Position numbers and translations under genes: made by a program
In this document: positions 10,597-20,106 of the stretch, piece by piece
Layout of the letters: every line of letters begins with the position of its first letter
How positions within the stretch are numbered: the first letter of the stretch is position 1
Assembly: GCF_002211285.1 (NCBI RefSeq)
Contig: NZ_LOKX01000001.1
Coordinates: forward strand, 310,001-374,000
From: Rhizobium sp. R635
Lineage (GTDB): Bacteria; Pseudomonadota; Alphaproteobacteria; Rhizobiales; Rhizobiaceae
DNA length: 64,000 nucleotides
Direction: 5' to 3'
The notes under the pieces: model-generated
Told to the model about the DNA's origin: nothing
Seen by the model: only the letters and a program-made list of their open reading frames with translations
Databases searched by the model: none

Positions 10597-11457
10597 TTAG
10601 GTTTCCGAGGAAGGCTTTGGCCGATAGGTTTCGAAGATCGCTTCCAGGTTCTTCTGATAGCTCTTCTGCACTTCGAGGCCGCTGTCGAACATCGCGTTCA
10701 GCATCGCCGCATAGCTTTCGGCATTGGCCTTCGCCTCTTCCTTCGGTGCCTCAGGAGCCTTGGGAGCCGGCTGCTGAGCGGCCGGCTGCTGGCCAAGTCC
10801 CATCATTTCCTGGAAGGCTTTGGTGAAGGGATTGTCGAGGAAAGGGTTCGGCTGCGGCGTCGGCTCCGGCTTCGGCACCGAAAACATCAGCTGCATCGCC
10901 TGCGTGAACGGATTGTCGAAGATGTTGGGTTCCGGAGCAGCCTTCGGCTTCGGTGCGAAGCCGGTGCTCTCGAGCCATTTCTGGATGCTCTCGCCCATCG
11001 CGGTGTTGACGAAGGGATTGACGGGCGACGCCATCTGGCCGGTCGTCTGCTTGAACAGCCCGCCCATCAGCGTGTCGGCCAGCACCGGCAACATCTGCTT
11101 GTAAATGTCCTGGCCGATGCCGGTCATCTGCGCAGCCTGGGCGGCGACCGCGCGCGAAACTTCCTTCGAGCCGAAAAGCTGGGCAAGGATGTTGTTGCCG
11201 TCGGAAATGCCCTCCGGCGTGAAGGCCCGGCTCATATCCTCGAAATAGCGGGCGTAGTTGCCGGAGGCGACCGCCTGCATCAGCCCGACGAAATCATAAG
11301 GGTTGCTGGTGCTGCGCTTCAGGCCGGCGGAAAAGGCCGGCATCAGGGCGGCCATCGCCTTCGTCGCCTGTTCCTGCGCCAGATTGAACTGCCGGGCGAC
11401 CGCCTCCATCGCCGCGCCGTTCTGCGCCTGCATCATCATGTCGAAGAGTGGCAGCAT
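10597..11457 (-). CDS. DUF937 domain-containing protein
   Basis: A 286-residue protein. Residues about 1-140 match the DUF937 pattern: QAQNGAAMEAVARQFNL, ATKAMAALMPAFSAGLKR, the FGSKEVSRAVAAQAAQ segment and MLPVLADTLMGGLF. The rest is Pro/Ala/Gln-rich with repeated NPF(T/L)xAF/M segments (about 180-225) and ends in a helical tail. Function is unknown. It lies 97 bases downstream of gshA on the same strand. Start ATG 11457 follows GGGACCTCC. Confidence 0.85.
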   Translation of the reverse strand: MLPLFDMMMQAQNGAAMEAVARQFNLAQEQATKAMAALMPAFSAGLKRSTSNPYDFVGLMQAVASGNYARYFEDMSRAFTPEGISDGNNILAQLFGSKEVSRAVAAQAAQMTGIGQDIYKQMLPVLADTLMGGLFKQTTGQMASPVNPFVNTAMGESIQKWLESTGFAPKPKAAPEPNIFDNPFTQAMQLMFSVPKPEPTPQPNPFLDNPFTKAFQEMMGLGQQPAAQQPAPKAPEAPKEEAKANAESYAAMLNAMFDSGLEVQKSYQKNLEAIFETYRPKPSSET

Positions 11458-11554
11458 GGAGGTCCCTTTCCCCGAGTCGTGACGCGTGTAACGTCACTAT
11501 ATCCGGAAATGGTAATGCGCAAACGGCTTTTTGCCAGAGGCGCTTAGGACGGTC

Positions 11555-12928
11555 TCAGTACTGATAGTCCTCGAAGACCGGCTCGACGGAACCCTGCCAG
11601 CGGCCGTTGTAGAGCGACAGCAGATCCTCGGCGAGCGTCGCCTTCTTGGCGAGCACTTCGTCGAGCGGCGCCAGGAAGATGCTCTCGTCCTGGCCTTCCC
11701 CATTGAGCTTGCCGCGCGCCTTGAGGCCGGCCCTTGAAATGCCGACCACTTCGCGCGCCATGTCGAAGAGCGCATGCCCGCGAAACTCTGCTTTCAATCC
11801 CTCGGCGGGAACGGCGTTGCGCAGGGCGCTGACCTCGGCAAAGCTCCAATCCTTGGTCAGTTCGTCGGCCGCGTCGAGTGCCGCGTCGTCATAGAGCAGG
11901 CCGACCCAGAAGGCCGGCAAGGCGCAGATGCGCCGCCAGGGGCCGCCGTCCGCGCCCCGCATTTCGAGGAAGCGTTTCAGCCGCACGTCGGGGAAGAGTG
12001 TCGAAAGATGGTTGGTCCAGTCGCCCATCGTCGGCGAGGGATCGGCGACCTCGCCCTTCAAGGCGCCGTTCATGAACTGGCGGAAGGTGACGTGCGTACA
12101 GTCGTGATAACGCCCATCCCGGACAATGAAATACATCGGCACGTCGAGCGCCCACTCGGCATAGTCGTGGAAGCCGAAATCGTCGCGGAAAGTGAAATCG
12201 AGCAGGCCGGAACGCCGGTTGTCGACATCGCGCCAGATATCGCCGCGCCAGGAAAGCAGCCCGTTCGGCTTGCCCTCGGTAAACGGGGAGGAGGCAAACA
12301 GTGCCGTCGCCATCGATTGCAGCTTCATCGAGACGCGTATCTTCTTGCGCATGTCGGCTTCCGAGGAGAAGTCGAGATTCACCTGGATCGTGCAGGTGCG
12401 GTACATCATGTTGAGACCCTTGGTGCCGACTTTCGGCATATAGCGGGTCATGATCTCGTAGCGAGATTTCGGCATCTGCGGGGTTTGCGCATAGGTCCAT
12501 TTCGGACTGCCGCCGATGCCGAGGAAACGGATGCCCATCGGCTCGGCAATCTCGCGCAGCGTCGCCAGATGCTGGTTCGATTCCTTGCAGGTCTGATGGA
12601 TCGTCTCCAGCGGCGCGCCCGACAATTCGAACTGGCCGCCGGGCTCGATCGAGATCGCGCCCATGCCGTTCTGTTCGGCAAGGCCGATGATGTTGCTGCC
12701 GTCCAGGATCGGCTCCCAGCCGCTCTTTTTCTGCAGGCCGGTGAGCAGGGCGGAGATGCTGGCATCGCCGAAGTAGGGAACCGGGCTGTTATCGGCGCGG
12801 AAGAAGGCGAACTTCTCATGTTCGGTGCCGATCCGGAAGCGCTCCCGCGGCTTGTTGCCCGCGGCGAGATAGTCGGTCAATTCCTGGACCGAAGAGAGCG
12901 GCGTCTGGTCGGTAGTGTCGCGGGCCAT
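11555..12928 (-). CDS. gshA: Glutamate-cysteine ligase, plant/alphaproteobacterial type
   Basis: A 457-residue enzyme of the GCS2 family as found in plants and alphaproteobacteria. It joins L-glutamate and L-cysteine with ATP, the first step of glutathione synthesis, in the cytoplasm. Visible family blocks include RFRIGTEHEKFAF (N-terminal ATP/Glu site), ISIEPGGQFELSG, MYRTCTIQVNLDF and GDWTNHLSTLFPDVRLKR. Length is normal. ATG 12928 (MARDTTDQ) is preferred; the upstream in-frame start at 12997 would add a non-conserved leader. It follows rsmE by 145 bases on the same strand. Confidence 0.95.
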   Translation of the reverse strand: MARDTTDQTPLSSVQELTDYLAAGNKPRERFRIGTEHEKFAFFRADNSPVPYFGDASISALLTGLQKKSGWEPILDGSNIIGLAEQNGMGAISIEPGGQFELSGAPLETIHQTCKESNQHLATLREIAEPMGIRFLGIGGSPKWTYAQTPQMPKSRYEIMTRYMPKVGTKGLNMMYRTCTIQVNLDFSSEADMRKKIRVSMKLQSMATALFASSPFTEGKPNGLLSWRGDIWRDVDNRRSGLLDFTFRDDFGFHDYAEWALDVPMYFIVRDGRYHDCTHVTFRQFMNGALKGEVADPSPTMGDWTNHLSTLFPDVRLKRFLEMRGADGGPWRRICALPAFWVGLLYDDAALDAADELTKDWSFAEVSALRNAVPAEGLKAEFRGHALFDMAREVVGISRAGLKARGKLNGEGQDESIFLAPLDEVLAKKATLAEDLLSLYNGRWQGSVEPVFEDYQY

Positions 12929-13073
12929 GCGGGGTACCTGTATTCGAAAAGCGCCCAGGGGGCCGGGCAATTGGAAGGTGATTAGGACCCAAGCCACGTA
13001 TGTTGCAAGTGAAATTCTTTCAACGAGGCATCAAAAAAACAGCAGTGATTTCCGCGTCAACCCGTTTTCGCAG

Positions 13074-13811
13074 TCACGTCCAGTCGCCGATCGCCGCCTG
13101 GACCACCGCCAGCGCCGCAACGGCCGCCGTATCTGCCCTGAGGATGCGCGGCCCGAGTGGAATGGCAGTGACGAAATCGAGGTTTCGAAGCCGCGCCCGC
13201 TCTTCTTCCGAAAAGCCGCCTTCCGGCCCGACGAGCAGAGCGAGATGCCTTTCCTGGATGCCTGCCAGCACCGGCAGCGGGTTTTGCCCGGCATCGCCCT
13301 CATCGCAATAGATGATGCGCCGCTCGCGCGGCCAGCGGTCGAGCAGGTCGGAAAGCCTCACCGGCTCGGCCACCTCAGGGATGCCGAGAACGCCGCATTG
13401 CTCGGCGGCTTCCACGACATTGGCGCGCAGCTTGTCGAGATTGGTGATCTTGCCCTGCACGTGCTGGGTCATGACGGGCTGCAGCAGGCCCGCGCCCATT
13501 TCGACCGCCTTCTGCACGAGATAATCCATGCGCCCGACCTTGAGCGGCGCGAAGAGATAATGCAGGTCGCAAGGGGCCGGCTGCGGCCGCGTCTGCTCGG
13601 TGGCCATCAGCTGGATGCGCTTGCGCGTGGGGAAGGAGAGGGAGGCCTTCCACTCGCCGTCACGGCCGTTGAAGAGCAGGATCTCCGCAGCGTCCTCCAT
13701 CCTCAGCACATTGGCGAGATAGTTGAACTGATCGGCATTCGCCTCCACGACGCCGCCGCTGGAAAGCGGTGCATCGACGAAAAGCCGTTGCATGCGGAAA
13801 TTGGCGCGCAT
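13074..13811 (-). CDS. rsmE: 16S rRNA (uracil-1498-N3)-methyltransferase
   Basis: A 245-residue SPOUT methyltransferase that methylates N3 of U1498 in 16S rRNA using SAM. An N-terminal PUA-like part ([29 protein letters not shown]) is followed by the knotted SAM site: [13 protein letters not shown] (about 183-195) and the C-terminal [16 protein letters not shown]. It starts 17 bases after the pit stop, so the two are probably co-transcribed. ATG 13811 is chosen; 13793 (MQRLF) also fits. Confidence 0.95.
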   Translation of the reverse strand: MRANFRMQRLFVDAPLSSGGVVEANADQFNYLANVLRMEDAAEILLFNGRDGEWKASLSFPTRKRIQLMATEQTRPQPAPCDLHYLFAPLKVGRMDYLVQKAVEMGAGLLQPVMTQHVQGKITNLDKLRANVVEAAEQCGVLGIPEVAEPVRLSDLLDRWPRERRIIYCDEGDAGQNPLPVLAGIQERHLALLVGPEGGFSEEERARLRNLDFVTAIPLGPRILRADTAAVAALAVVQAAIGDWT

Positions 13812-13828
13812 TCGAAAAACCTGGGGTC

Positions 13829-15328
13829 TCAGACAAAGAGCGCGAACATAACCCAATAAATCATCGCCGCAAGCACTGCCGACACCGGCACGGTGATGAT
13901 CCAGGCAGCGATGATCGTCATGAAATGCGAGCGGCGCACCAGATAGCGCCGCCGCGACTCGTGGATATTGGGCTCTTCCGGCTCGTCGATATCAAAGCTC
14001 TCGGTTTTGCGCCTGATATAGGCGATGCGCCGCTTGGAATGGCGGGTGTACCATTCGCGGAAGAAACCGACGCCGAAGACCGCGCCGACGGCGATATGGG
14101 TGGTGCTGACCGGCAGGCCGAGCCAGGAGGCGACGATGACGGTGAAAGCGGTCGACAGTGCCACGCAATAGGCGCGCATCGGATTGAGCTTGGTGATCTC
14201 TTCGCCGACGAGACGGATGAGGCGCGGCCCGAAGAGCAGCAGGCCGACGGAGATGCCGAAGGCGCCGATCAGCATCACCCAGAGCGGCGGATGCCCGGCG
14301 CCGCCATCACCGCCGACACCGGCCGAATGGACGATCGCCGAAAGCGGCCCGACCGCGTTCGAAACGTCGTTTGCCCCATGCGCGAAGGAAAGCAGCGCCG
14401 CGGAGCCGATCAGCGGCAGCCGGAACAGCACCCGCAGCGAGCTGTTGCGGTTTTCGAGATTCTGCGCTTGGGCGAGGACGAGCGGCCGGGCGCCAAGCCA
14501 GCTCACCAGCCCGATGCCGATCCCGATGAGGATGATCGTCAAAGAAGGAAACCGGCCGGCAGGCGACAGCTGCAGCACCATATAGGCCATGAAGCCGCCG
14601 GCCATCACCGCGACCAGGACCGGCACCCAGCGCCGGGCCGCCGCGATCTTGTCTTCGCGATAGATGATGAGGGTCTTGACGAGATAGAGCAGGCCGGCCG
14701 CGATCAGCCCGCCGATCAGCGGTGAGGTGATCCAGCTCGAGGTGATCTCCAGCATCACCCGCCAGTTCACCGGCTCCGGCCCGACGGCGGCGATGCCGGC
14801 GCCGATCACCGCGCCGACGATCGCATGGGTGGTGGAAACCGGCGCATTCATCCAGGTGGCGAGGTTGATCCAGAGGGCCGCCGCGGTCAGCGCCGCCATC
14901 ATGATCCAGCCGAGCACCGCCGGCGGCACCCGGCCGGCATCGACGATGTCGGAGGAAATCGTCCTGACCACTTCGCCGCCGGCGATCGTGGCGCCCAGGA
15001 CCTCGAAGATCGCGGCGATGACGAGCGCCTGGCCCATCGTCATGGCGCGTGCACCGACGGCCGCGCCGACATTGTTGGTCACGTCGTTGGCGCCGATATT
15101 CATCGCCATGTAGCCGGCAAGGGCCGCCGCCGCCACGACGAGCACGGCTCCCGGCCGGTCGAAGACGTAAACGCCTGCAAAGAGCATGACGAGGCCGACG
15201 AAAATCAGCCCAAGACCGGGCGCCACCAGCAGTCGCACAACATGTTTCGTCACGTCCTCGGCATGGCTGATCTTGTCAAGATCTTTGTCGAGCGTGCGTT
15301 TCGTGAGAACTGCGGGACGTGGCGGCAT
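13829..15328 (-). CDS. pit: Inorganic phosphate permease, PiT family
   Basis: A 499-residue membrane protein with about 10-12 transmembrane segments and the duplicated PHO4 signature: [16 protein letters not shown] (about 78-93) and [14 protein letters not shown] (about 318-331). It should import phosphate with H+ or a metal-phosphate complex. Unlike many rhizobial low-affinity systems, no PhoU-like (DUF47) partner gene is next to it. An extra charged cytosolic loop ([20 protein letters not shown]) precedes the last helix. It leads a probable operon with rsmE. Confidence 0.93.
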   Translation of the reverse strand: MPPRPAVLTKRTLDKDLDKISHAEDVTKHVVRLLVAPGLGLIFVGLVMLFAGVYVFDRPGAVLVVAAAALAGYMAMNIGANDVTNNVGAAVGARAMTMGQALVIAAIFEVLGATIAGGEVVRTISSDIVDAGRVPPAVLGWIMMAALTAAALWINLATWMNAPVSTTHAIVGAVIGAGIAAVGPEPVNWRVMLEITSSWITSPLIGGLIAAGLLYLVKTLIIYREDKIAAARRWVPVLVAVMAGGFMAYMVLQLSPAGRFPSLTIILIGIGIGLVSWLGARPLVLAQAQNLENRNSSLRVLFRLPLIGSAALLSFAHGANDVSNAVGPLSAIVHSAGVGGDGGAGHPPLWVMLIGAFGISVGLLLFGPRLIRLVGEEITKLNPMRAYCVALSTAFTVIVASWLGLPVSTTHIAVGAVFGVGFFREWYTRHSKRRIAYIRRKTESFDIDEPEEPNIHESRRRYLVRRSHFMTIIAAWIITVPVSAVLAAMIYWVMFALFV

Positions 15329-15390
15329 TCTACTTCCTGAGGATGAACCTGCTTTGACACCGCTTTTCTAGCAGCGCAAGATGGCAGGAT

Positions 15391-15936
15391 TCATTCCGCC
15401 GGAATCTGCTTCGCCTGAACCCGTTTCGCTTGGCGGGCCGCAAGTCTGTCGGCCATCTTTTGCTTGAAGGCGAGGAAAAGGTGGCGAAGCTCCGGTTCGC
15501 GCACGCGCCCGGCGGCTTCATCGAGCGAAACCCATTCGATGGTGCGCTCGCCCTTTTCCTTGAAGTTCTTCGCCATGTCGGTGACTTCGAGTGCATAGAC
15601 CTGCACCCTGCAGACCACCTGCACCCCGTCGCGCAGCACTTTCGGATAGGTGTAGGAACCGAGCGTTTCCGCCTCGACGGAGCCGCGGACGCCGGCTTCC
15701 TCCAAGGCTTCCTGCATGGCAACCTCATGCGCGCACTTGCCGTTCATCGGCCAGCCCTTGGGAATGACCCAGCGGCCGGTGTCGCGGCTCGTCATCAGGA
15801 GCGCCTCGACCTCACCGCCCTTCTTCTTTACCCGGTAGCAGAGCGCACCATATTGCTGTCGCGGCGGGCGCCGGAACATAAGCTGCACATCGGATGCCAA
15901 TCGGGCGAGAAGAGTCAATTGTCGGGTCACCTTCAC
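15391..15936 (-). CDS. Nudix hydrolase with variant Nudix box
   Basis: A 181-residue Nudix protein. The box reads G-x5-K-x7-QE-x2-EE-x-GV (GWPMNGKCAHEVAMQEALEE, then AGV), so the usual first Glu is Lys and the usual Arg is Gln, while the metal-binding EALEE core remains. The YGALCYRV start and WVIPKGWPMNGK stretch resemble diphosphoinositol/dinucleoside polyphosphate hydrolases. Substrate is unknown. The start is uncertain: GTG 15936 or ATG 15879 (MFRRPPRQQYG); neither has a clear ribosome site. The C-terminal 25 residues are basic. Confidence 0.85.
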   Translation of the reverse strand: MKVTRQLTLLARLASDVQLMFRRPPRQQYGALCYRVKKKGGEVEALLMTSRDTGRWVIPKGWPMNGKCAHEVAMQEALEEAGVRGSVEAETLGSYTYPKVLRDGVQVVCRVQVYALEVTDMAKNFKEKGERTIEWVSLDEAAGRVREPELRHLFLAFKQKMADRLAARQAKRVQAKQIPAE

Positions 15937-16186
15937 AGTGGTTGTTAGGAATCACTCATATACGTGTATCACGGAACGCTGACACAATCCAAAGCCGCAG
16001 GCGATCCGAAACATGATTTTATCGCCGTTCATAGGGGAAATCGAGCTGGGGCAGGCTCAGAAATCCGTCACGACCTGTCTCGAATGCGCCAATTGCACAG
16101 GTGTACAATATGGCTTCGTCCGGACGCCTAATCAATGGCGGGAGCAATTGTTCCACGATAATTTTGCGAGTGTGGTAACTATGCGT

Positions 16187-17083
16187 CTATCGCTCCCAAT
16201 AGGGAACGGGTCCGTAAAGCTCGGCGAGATAGTCGATGAACAGCCGCACCTTGGCCGGCAGGAACTGCCGGCTGGGATAGACGGCCGACAGCGCGACATT
16301 CTGCGAGCTCTCATAGGCCGGCAGCACCTGCACCAAACGGCCGCTCCGGAGTTCATTGCCGATATCCCAGGTGGAGCGTAGCGCGATCCCGAGGCCGGCG
16401 ATCACCGCCTCGCGGATCACTTCGCTGGAATTGGTGATGAGCATGCCCTCCGGGCGTAAGCTCAGCGGGCCCTCCGGCCCGTTCAGCCGCCAGGTGTCGT
16501 TGTTGTGCGCCGGCAGGCAGCGGTGGTGTTTCAGATCGTCGATGGTTCCGGGCTCGCCATGCGCGGCAAGGTAATCCGGCGAAGCACAGAGCAGCCGGCG
16601 CACCGGCGCCAGCCGGCGGGCGACGAGGCTGGAATCGGTGAGCTCGGCGATACGGATCGCCAGATCGAAGCCGCCGCCGACGATGTCGGAGAATTCGTCG
16701 GTCAGCACCAGGTTGATCGCAAGCTCCGGATGCGCCTCCATGAACTGCTTCAGATGCGGCGCGATATGCATGCGCCCGAAGGAGGTCGGCGCCGAAATCT
16801 TCAGCGTGCCGTGCATCTGCGCCGAGCGGCCGGAAATGTAGAACTCGGCCTCCTCCAGCCCGGCGAGAATGCCGAGGACGCGATCATAGAAACCCTGGCC
16901 GGCTTCGGTCAGCGAGATCTGCCGCGTCGTGCGCTGCAGAAGCCGGGTGCCGAGCCGATCCTCCAGCCTTTTGATCCGCTTGGAGACGACGGCCGGGGAA
17001 AAGCCGAGCGCGCGCCCGGCGAGCGACATGCTTCCCGTTGCGACGACCTTGGCAAAGATTTCGAGATCACCCAGATTGGTCAT
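16187..17083 (-). CDS. LysR family regulator divergent from glycolate oxidase genes
   Basis: A 298-residue LysR regulator of the single-domain-binding CrgA/DsdC-like group: helix-turn-helix in residues 4-62 (EIFAKVVATGSMSLAGRALG, FSPAVVSKRIKRLEDRLG), then a co-inducer domain. It is divergent from glcD. An 8-bp perfect inverted repeat (GCTTAGCA/TGCTAAGC) lies between them, the usual layout for a LysR gene controlling its neighbour. ATG 17083 is chosen, giving the standard length and leaving room for a leader; ATG 17113 would sit almost on the repeat. Control of glc is inference. Confidence 0.88.
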   Translation of the reverse strand: MTNLGDLEIFAKVVATGSMSLAGRALGFSPAVVSKRIKRLEDRLGTRLLQRTTRQISLTEAGQGFYDRVLGILAGLEEAEFYISGRSAQMHGTLKISAPTSFGRMHIAPHLKQFMEAHPELAINLVLTDEFSDIVGGGFDLAIRIAELTDSSLVARRLAPVRRLLCASPDYLAAHGEPGTIDDLKHHRCLPAHNNDTWRLNGPEGPLSLRPEGMLITNSSEVIREAVIAGLGIALRSTWDIGNELRSGRLVQVLPAYESSQNVALSAVYPSRQFLPAKVRLFIDYLAELYGPVPYWER

Positions 17084-17117
17084 GAGGTTTACGACTTTTT
17101 CCCCTTTTGACATAAGT

Positions 17118-17154
17118 GCTTAGCATTTGCGCCGCTTTCGGGAAAGTGCTAAGC
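17118..17154. promoter_or_regulatory. Inverted repeat, candidate LysR operator for glc genes
   Basis: GCTTAGCA (17118-17125) and TGCTAAGC (17147-17154) are perfect inverted copies, 21 bases apart, in the gap between the LysR gene and glcD. Spacing centre-to-centre is 29 bases, about three helical turns, suitable for a LysR tetramer. Binding is inferred from position only. Confidence 0.55.
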
Positions 17155-17229
17155 CGATGATCGGCGGCAGGCAGATTTGCGGGCCTCTTTCCGCCGTCAT
17201 TTTCCGTCGTCAGGGCCAGGGAGAACGCC

Positions 17230-18669
17230 ATGTCCGACGCCATTCCGTTTCTCGCCCCGCGCGCTGATGTTCTGGCGCGGCGCGCTCAGATCGTCGCCGA
17301 TCTGAGCGACCTGCTGCCGCCGGAATGCCTGGTCCACGAGGCGCGCGAGCTGGTGCCGTTCGAAACCGATGCCTTCGTTTCCTACCGTCGCCTGCCGCTC
17401 GCCGTCGCGTTGCCGCGCACCACGGCCGAGGTGGCGGCCGTCATGCGCTATTGCCATCGCTATGGGATTCCCGTGGTGCCGCGCGGCGCCGGCACCTCGC
17501 TCTCCGGCGGCGCCATCCCGCAGGAGGATGCCGTCGTGCTCGGCCTGTCGAAGATGAACAGCATTCTCGAAATCGATCTGCCGAATCGCGTCGCCGTGGT
17601 GCAGGCTGGTGTTACCAACCTCAATATCTCCGAAGCTGTCTCCGCCGACGGCTTTTTCTATGCGCCCGATCCGAGTTCACAGCTTGCCTGCACGATCGGC
17701 GGCAATATCGGCATGAATTCCGGCGGCGCCCACTGTCTGAAATACGGCGTCACCACCAACAATCTGCTCGGCGTCAGAATGGTGCTGGTCGACGGTACGG
17801 TGATCGAACTCGGCGGTAAGGCGCTGGATGCGGCGGGTTACGATCTGCTCGGCTTGGTCTGCGGCCATGAAGGCCAGCTCGGCATCGTCACCGAGGCGAC
17901 GGTGCGGCTGATCGCCAAGCCGGAAGGCGCGCGCCCCGTGCTCTTCGGCTTCGAAACCTCGGAAGAGGCCGGCGCCTGTGTTGCCGATGTCATCGCCGCC
18001 GGCATCATCCCGGTTGCGATCGAATTCATGGACAAGCCGGCGATCGAGATCTGCGAGGCCTTCGCCCATGCCGGCTATCCCCTCGATGTCGGGGCGCTGC
18101 TGATCGTCGAGGTCGAGGGTTCGGAAGCCGAGATGGACGCCACGCTGAAGGAGATCGTGGAGATCGCCCGCCGGCATGGCGTGAAGACCGTGCGTGAATG
18201 CCAGTCGGCGACGGAAGCGGCCTTGATTTGGAAAGGCCGCAAATCCGCCTTCGGCGCCACCGGCCGTATCGCCGACTATATCTGCATGGACGGCACCGTG
18301 CCGCTCAGCCAGCTTTCCCATGTGCTGAAGAGGACCGCCGAGATCGTCGACCACTACGGACTGCGCGTCGCCAACGTCTTCCATGCCGGCGACGGCAACA
18401 TGCACCCGCTGATCCTCTTCAACGCCAATGACCCGGAGGATGCCGCCCGCGCCGAAGCGGCCGGCAACGACATTCTGAAGCTCTGCGTCGATGCCGGTGG
18501 CTGCTTGACCGGCGAGCACGGCGTCGGCATCGAGAAGCGCGACCTGATGCGGCATCAATATTCCGAGGCCGATCTCGCACAGCAGATGGCGGTGCGCGCC
18601 GCTTTCGATCCCGGCTGGATCCTCAACCCATCGAAAGTCTTCCCGCTCGAAGGGCGCCCTGCCGCATGA
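17230..18669 (+). CDS. glcD: Glycolate oxidase, FAD subunit GlcD
   Basis: A 479-residue FAD-linked oxidase of the PCMH/VAO family. The FAD-binding domain is at about residues 50-230 (VPRGAGTSLSGGAIP, about 81-95; GGNIGMNSGGAHCLKYG, about 157-173), and the C-terminal FAD-oxidase domain ends with FHAGDGNMHPLILF and GCLTGEHGVGIEKR. It oxidises glycolate to glyoxylate in complex with GlcE and GlcF at the membrane. GGGAGAA precedes ATG 17230. Its last 4 bases overlap glcE (ATGA), showing translational coupling. Confidence 0.95.
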   Translation: MSDAIPFLAPRADVLARRAQIVADLSDLLPPECLVHEARELVPFETDAFVSYRRLPLAVALPRTTAEVAAVMRYCHRYGIPVVPRGAGTSLSGGAIPQEDAVVLGLSKMNSILEIDLPNRVAVVQAGVTNLNISEAVSADGFFYAPDPSSQLACTIGGNIGMNSGGAHCLKYGVTTNNLLGVRMVLVDGTVIELGGKALDAAGYDLLGLVCGHEGQLGIVTEATVRLIAKPEGARPVLFGFETSEEAGACVADVIAAGIIPVAIEFMDKPAIEICEAFAHAGYPLDVGALLIVEVEGSEAEMDATLKEIVEIARRHGVKTVRECQSATEAALIWKGRKSAFGATGRIADYICMDGTVPLSQLSHVLKRTAEIVDHYGLRVANVFHAGDGNMHPLILFNANDPEDAARAEAAGNDILKLCVDAGGCLTGEHGVGIEKRDLMRHQYSEADLAQQMAVRAAFDPGWILNPSKVFPLEGRPAA

Positions 18670-19865
18670 TCGATCTGATGCCGACCAGCGAGGAACAGGC
18701 GGCGGCGATCGTCGCCGCCCATGCGGAAACGAACCGGCCGCTCGCCATCTGCGGCGGCGATACGCGCTCGGGTTTCGGCAATGCCGTTGCATCGGAAGAC
18801 CGGCTGCGCTCGATCAGGCTTTCCGGCATCGTCGCCTACAATCCCGGCGAGATGGTCATGACGGTCCGCTCGGGCACGCCGCTTGCCGAGGTCGAGGCGG
18901 CGCTTGCCGAAAGCGGCCAGATGCTCGCCTTCGAGCCGATGGATCATCGCCCGGTCATGGCCAGGTCGGGCGAGCCGACGATCGGTGGTGTCTTCGCCGC
19001 CAATGTTTCCGGCCCGCGCCGCCTCATTGCTGGCGCTGCTCGCGACAGCCTGCTCGGCGTGCGCTTCGTCAATGGCAGGGGCGAGATCATCAAGGCCGGC
19101 GGCCGGGTGATGAAGAATGTCACCGGCCTCGATCTCGTCAAACTGATCGCCGGCTCGCATGGCACGCTCGGTTTTATCACCGAAGTCACCTTCCGCGTGC
19201 CGCCGTCTCCGAAGACCGAGCGGACGGTGGTCTTGTCCGGCCTCAACGATGCCGAAGCGGCCAATGCCATGGCGGCGGCGATGGCCCTGCCGGTCGAGGT
19301 TTCGGGCGCGGCCCATCTGCCCCTGACGGTGACGTGGAAATTCCTCGCCGGCAAGCTGCCGGAAGGCGAGGCGACGGTGCTGCGTATCGAGGGACTGCCG
19401 GGCTCGGTCGACGTGCGCGTCGAAAAGCTTGCGGCGGCGATGTCTGCGTTCGCAATCGTTACCAGACTGGAGCAGCCGGAGAGCCGCAGGCTCTGGCAGG
19501 AAATCCGCGACGTGCTGCCCTATGCTGACGGCACCACGCGACCCGTCTGGCGCGTCTCGGTCGCCCCCGGCACCGGTCATCAGCTGGTGGCAGCCCTTCG
19601 TTTGGAGGCTGGCGTCGACGCCTTCTACGACTGGCAGGGCGGCCTCGTCTGGATGAGGATGGAAGCAGGCCCCGAAGCGGAGTTGGTGCGCCGCTACATC
19701 AAGGCGCTCGGCGGCGGCCATGCGACGCTGATCCGCGCGTCGGCTGCGGCGAGGGCGGCAACGGCGGCCTTTCATCCCGAGCCCGAGGCGGTGGCGACGC
19801 TGTCGCGGCGGGTCAAGGAGAAGTTCGATCCGGCGGGGATTTTTAATCCGGGGAAGATGGGGTGA
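18666..19865 (+). CDS. glcE: Glycolate oxidase, FAD-binding subunit GlcE
   Basis: A 399-residue subunit of glycolate oxidase. It has the FAD-binding PCMH fold (ICGGDTRSGFG, MTVRSGTPLAEVEAAL, TIGGVFAANVSGPRR, VTGLDLVKLIAGSHGTLGFI) and a shorter C-terminus than GlcD, ending GIFNPGKMG. It starts inside the glcD stop (4-base overlap). A 48-base-armed fold-back repeat lies downstream, so glcF begins 241 bases later instead of being directly linked. Confidence 0.95.
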   Translation: MIDLMPTSEEQAAAIVAAHAETNRPLAICGGDTRSGFGNAVASEDRLRSIRLSGIVAYNPGEMVMTVRSGTPLAEVEAALAESGQMLAFEPMDHRPVMARSGEPTIGGVFAANVSGPRRLIAGAARDSLLGVRFVNGRGEIIKAGGRVMKNVTGLDLVKLIAGSHGTLGFITEVTFRVPPSPKTERTVVLSGLNDAEAANAMAAAMALPVEVSGAAHLPLTVTWKFLAGKLPEGEATVLRIEGLPGSVDVRVEKLAAAMSAFAIVTRLEQPESRRLWQEIRDVLPYADGTTRPVWRVSVAPGTGHQLVAALRLEAGVDAFYDWQGGLVWMRMEAGPEAELVRRYIKALGGGHATLIRASAAARAATAAFHPEPEAVATLSRRVKEKFDPAGIFNPGKMG

Positions 19866-19888
19866 GAAGATGAGTTTGCGCGCGAGGC

Positions 19889-20064
19889 ACCCCCCTCTGT
19901 CCTGCCGGACATCTCCCCCACAAGGGGGGAGATCGGCAAGATGCTGGATCATTGTTCCCCATCTACCGTATAGGCGTCATGGCGCCTTAGTTGTTTGGGG
20001 AAGCCGTCAACCCCATCCGATCTCCCCCCTTGTGGGGGAGATATCCGGCAGGACAGAGGGGGGT
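19889..20064. repeat. Fold-back element between glcE and glcF
   Basis: Left arm 19889-19936 and right arm 20017-20064 are 48-base inverted copies with a single mismatch, around an 80-base centre. Each arm also contains its own small hairpin (ATCTCCCCC-ACAA-GGGGGGAGAT). It carries no gene and no transposase. It resembles the mosaic intergenic palindromes of rhizobia. It would form a long stem in the glc transcript. Confidence 0.85.
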
Positions 20065-20106
20065 ATCCCCGGCAAAACTTCCAATATTCATGGGAGGCGC
20101 CGCTAG

